Source of the DNA: an uncultured Arenicella sp. | GTDB taxonomy: Bacteria > Pseudomonadota > Gammaproteobacteria > Arenicellales > Arenicellaceae | NCBI GenBank assembly: GCA_938045295.1 | Contig: CALINO010000032.1 | Location: 1 to 64,000 of the forward strand | Reading direction: 5' to 3' | Length of the DNA: 64,000 bases | Part shown: positions 62,177-64,000 of the stretch, in pieces | How the letters are laid out: each line of letters starts with the position of its first letter | Position numbering within the stretch: the stretch's first letter is position 1 | The notes under the pieces: model-generated | The model's database searches: none | The model's input: the letters and a program-made list of their open reading frames with translations, nothing else | Told to the model about the DNA's origin: nothing | Program-made: the position numbers and the translations under genes

Positions 62177-64000
62177 CTACTGCAACGACAAGCTCGGGTC
62201 ACCCAAAATAGTCCAGTTAGTCACCGCGTCGTTCCATGGGCTCATGCGCGATTTTACTTTCTTCATCGCTTGCCCCCATGTGTTTTTGCCGCCTTTCATG
62301 GCCTTAAGCATGTTAACGCCGAAAATCGAATTTTCTCGATCTTCGCTTAGGTAGGCCGCGCCGGCAATTAGCACCGCCCCACCGTCGCTTTCAAATAACA
62401 ATTGGTGCGCCATGCTATTAACCGACGGCGTTTCATAGTAGGTGGTATAGCACGCCAACGGCATCACCGTGGTTGGCTTGCCACTGTTGTGCATTTGGCC
62501 AACGTCGGCGGCATTGAGTAAATTACGATACGTCCAACGACTGCTGCTTGCGTGGCCGCTGAACACGGTTAAGCCAATGCCCGCCGAATCTGGTTGATAA
62601 TGCGACAACAACTCAGCTTTAGCCTCTTGCACGGCCTGACCGCGCTCAAGGTAATGGTCTAGGTAAACTTCATTCACGTTCACACTACTACGGTCGATAC
62701 CCACTTGCTCTGTCATGGTATCGATTTGTGTGGCAAAACGCTGCCCGCGTGCTTGATCAGTGGCATCGGCCACGAGCATAAGGCGATGACTATATTTGTG
62801 CTGATTTTCTTCCCACGCTTTGGTTTTGGCAATGATGGTTTTTAAATCATCGGTGGTTCTCACCGGCCAACGGCCTAAAGCCACATCGGGCAAACCATCA
62901 TCATTCAGATCAGCAAAATGATTGTCTGTAGGAGCATACTGAAAGTGGCGCGAGACGGCTTCGTACTGGGTTGGCAAAAAGGTGACATTGCCGTTCGATA
63001 AATAATCGTTGTAATCGTAACTGTGCCCGCCCACTAACAATACATAGTCTATCTTGTTATTGGCACTGGCAGCCTTTAAATAGTTACGCAACGCGGTTGG
63101 CTCATGCACCCCGTAACCATAGCTATTGACAATGTCTAACCAGCTGACGATGCTTACCGTATGCCCATTGGCAATTTTAGTGTCTGCAAACTGGCTTAAC
63201 TCTTCGCCAAGAAAGGCTGGGTGAGCAACAATCAAATAATTGGCATCGAGCTTACGAACTAAGTTTTTGGGCTCAACTCGTTGTATGTGATCAAGCGTTA
63301 AATACGCCGACGGATCAACGATTGTGTAATGCGTCGTGTTGTTCGAATGAAGCTCGTCTATACCACCGTCTATACCACCAAAGCCCAAGGCATTGTTATC
63401 CAACGCCACGGTTTTTAACTGGGTGAAATTGCCGTTATCTTGATGCGCGTACACGGCCACTTGATCGACTGATGTGTCAACTTTATAAAACGGCGCTTGT
63501 TCATCGCTACCGGTAAATGTGAATGCCAGCCCGGGCTCATTAACCAACGGCTTAGGCGCACTCAAACCCACCGAATCGATGTAAACAATGTCGGCAAATT
63601 TTCCGGTGTCACCAACAACACTCACCTCAACCGTATTCGCGCCATCAACCAACCACTCGGCTGGCACCGAATATTCACGCTCTACATAACTGAATCCATC
63701 AAATCGCTCATCGGCAATATGATTGCCATTTAAGCTCACTTGCAAATGATGGTCGTCCACCGAACCGGGTAAATCAATGCCGCCAGACACGTTGATCGAT
63801 ACCAGTGCGTTATTTATCTGCGAGTCAATTGACAATACGTTAGTTGAAGAAGCCGATATCGTATGATTAAACACGTACTGTTTACTGGCCGGCGAGCCTG
63901 TAGACAACAGCATGGTGTCGTACCACGGGTCACCGCTGGTACTGGCCACAAAGTATTCAGAGTTTTCACCTTGCCATTGTGGCTGCAAGCCTGTTTGATG
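62177..64000 (-). CDS. gingipain-like C25 cysteine peptidase 3 (partial, cut by window edge)
   Basis: The last 607 residues of a third C25 peptidase; the frame continues past 64000. It has the same layout as the other two: YDTMLLSTGSPASKQYVF, VDDHHLQVSLNGNHIADERFDG, the AHPAFLGEELSQFADTKIANGH segment, LLVGGHSYDYNDYLS, DLNDDGLPDVALGRWPVR, catalytic His (codon 62552-62554, SGHASSSRW) and Cys (codon 62450-62452, LACYTTYYETPS), 34 residues apart. It ends at GDPSLSLQ. The N-terminal module and start lie outside the window. The C-terminus again lacks any sorting domain. Confidence 0.88.
   Translation of the reverse strand, partial: HQTGLQPQWQGENSEYFVASTSGDPWYDTMLLSTGSPASKQYVFNHTISASSTNVLSIDSQINNALVSINVSGGIDLPGSVDDHHLQVSLNGNHIADERFDGFSYVEREYSVPAEWLVDGANTVEVSVVGDTGKFADIVYIDSVGLSAPKPLVNEPGLAFTFTGSDEQAPFYKVDTSVDQVAVYAHQDNGNFTQLKTVALDNNALGFGGIDGGIDELHSNNTTHYTIVDPSAYLTLDHIQRVEPKNLVRKLDANYLIVAHPAFLGEELSQFADTKIANGHTVSIVSWLDIVNSYGYGVHEPTALRNYLKAASANNKIDYVLLVGGHSYDYNDYLSNGNVTFLPTQYEAVSRHFQYAPTDNHFADLNDDGLPDVALGRWPVRTTDDLKTIIAKTKAWEENQHKYSHRLMLVADATDQARGQRFATQIDTMTEQVGIDRSSVNVNEVYLDHYLERGQAVQEAKAELLSHYQPDSAGIGLTVFSGHASSSRWTYRNLLNAADVGQMHNSGKPTTVMPLACYTTYYETPSVNSMAHQLLFESDGGAVLIAGAAYLSEDRENSIFGVNMLKAMKGGKNTWGQAMKKVKSRMSPWNDAVTNWTILGDPSLSLQ

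Noticed and set aside
1-64000. CRISPR array, tRNA, rRNA, insertion sequence or prophage genes
   Set aside because: I looked for direct repeats with spacers, tRNA-like cloverleaf sequence, transposases, integrases and phage structural genes, and found none.

Overview
The window reads as chromosomal DNA of a marine, agar-degrading gammaproteobacterium. The evidence is two exo-type GH50 agarases, a full set of genes for the agar sugar 3,6-anhydro-L-galactose (L-AHG), SusC-like TonB-dependent receptors of the type common in Alteromonadales and Cellvibrionales, and a housekeeping background of an IscR-controlled SUF operon, DNA polymerase II, DUF3080, rhomboid and MscS genes. I cannot name the genus. 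I saw no tRNA, rRNA, insertion sequence, CRISPR array or phage gene.

Region 1 (1-17.5 kb, minus strand) is the catabolic and uptake half of an agar utilisation locus. From upstream to downstream it holds two tandem TonB receptors, a SapC protein, an operon of AHG cycloisomerase, zinc alcohol dehydrogenase, short-chain reductase and aldehyde dehydrogenase, a second operon of dgoK, dgoA and an SMP-30 lactonase, a flavin halogenase-like gene, a GntR/FCD regulator, and a KDG kinase cut by the left edge. Together these can take L-AHG through anhydrogalactonate, 2-keto-3-deoxy-L-galactonate and 2-keto-3-deoxygluconate to KDPG. The dgoK/dgoA/lactonase set suggests a parallel galactonate-type branch.

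Region 2 (17.9-29.2 kb) looks unrelated to agar and splits the agar locus. It has a TRAP transporter, a secreted MRJP/yellow-family protein, and a divergent six-gene cluster. One arm of that cluster is iclR, enoyl-CoA hydratase and aldehyde dehydrogenase. The other is a solute-binding-protein homologue without a signal peptide, a tandem CaiB/BaiF CoA-transferase fusion and a cupin. It looks like a CoA-dependent route for an imported organic acid that I cannot identify.

Region 3 (29.2-35.5 kb, plus strand) is the depolymerase half of the agar locus: GH50 lipoprotein, a secreted protein of unknown function, GH50 lipoprotein. A 19-bp operator-like motif (ATTGTYAACAATYWACWRT) lies upstream of six transcription units across regions 1 and 3 and not in region 2. 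This ties the two halves into one regulon, most simply under the GntR protein.

Region 4 (35.6-64 kb) is mostly housekeeping. It has an XRE regulator, iscR-sufBCDS-sufT behind an IscR-type site, an FkbM methyltransferase, hydrolases, DUF2244 and DUF3080 proteins, rhomboid protease, aldose epimerase, polB, and a salt/osmotic group (TM-helix channel-like protein, DUF481 protein, MscS). Its unusual element is three large gingipain-like (C25) cysteine peptidases with different N-terminal modules and no C-terminal sorting domain.
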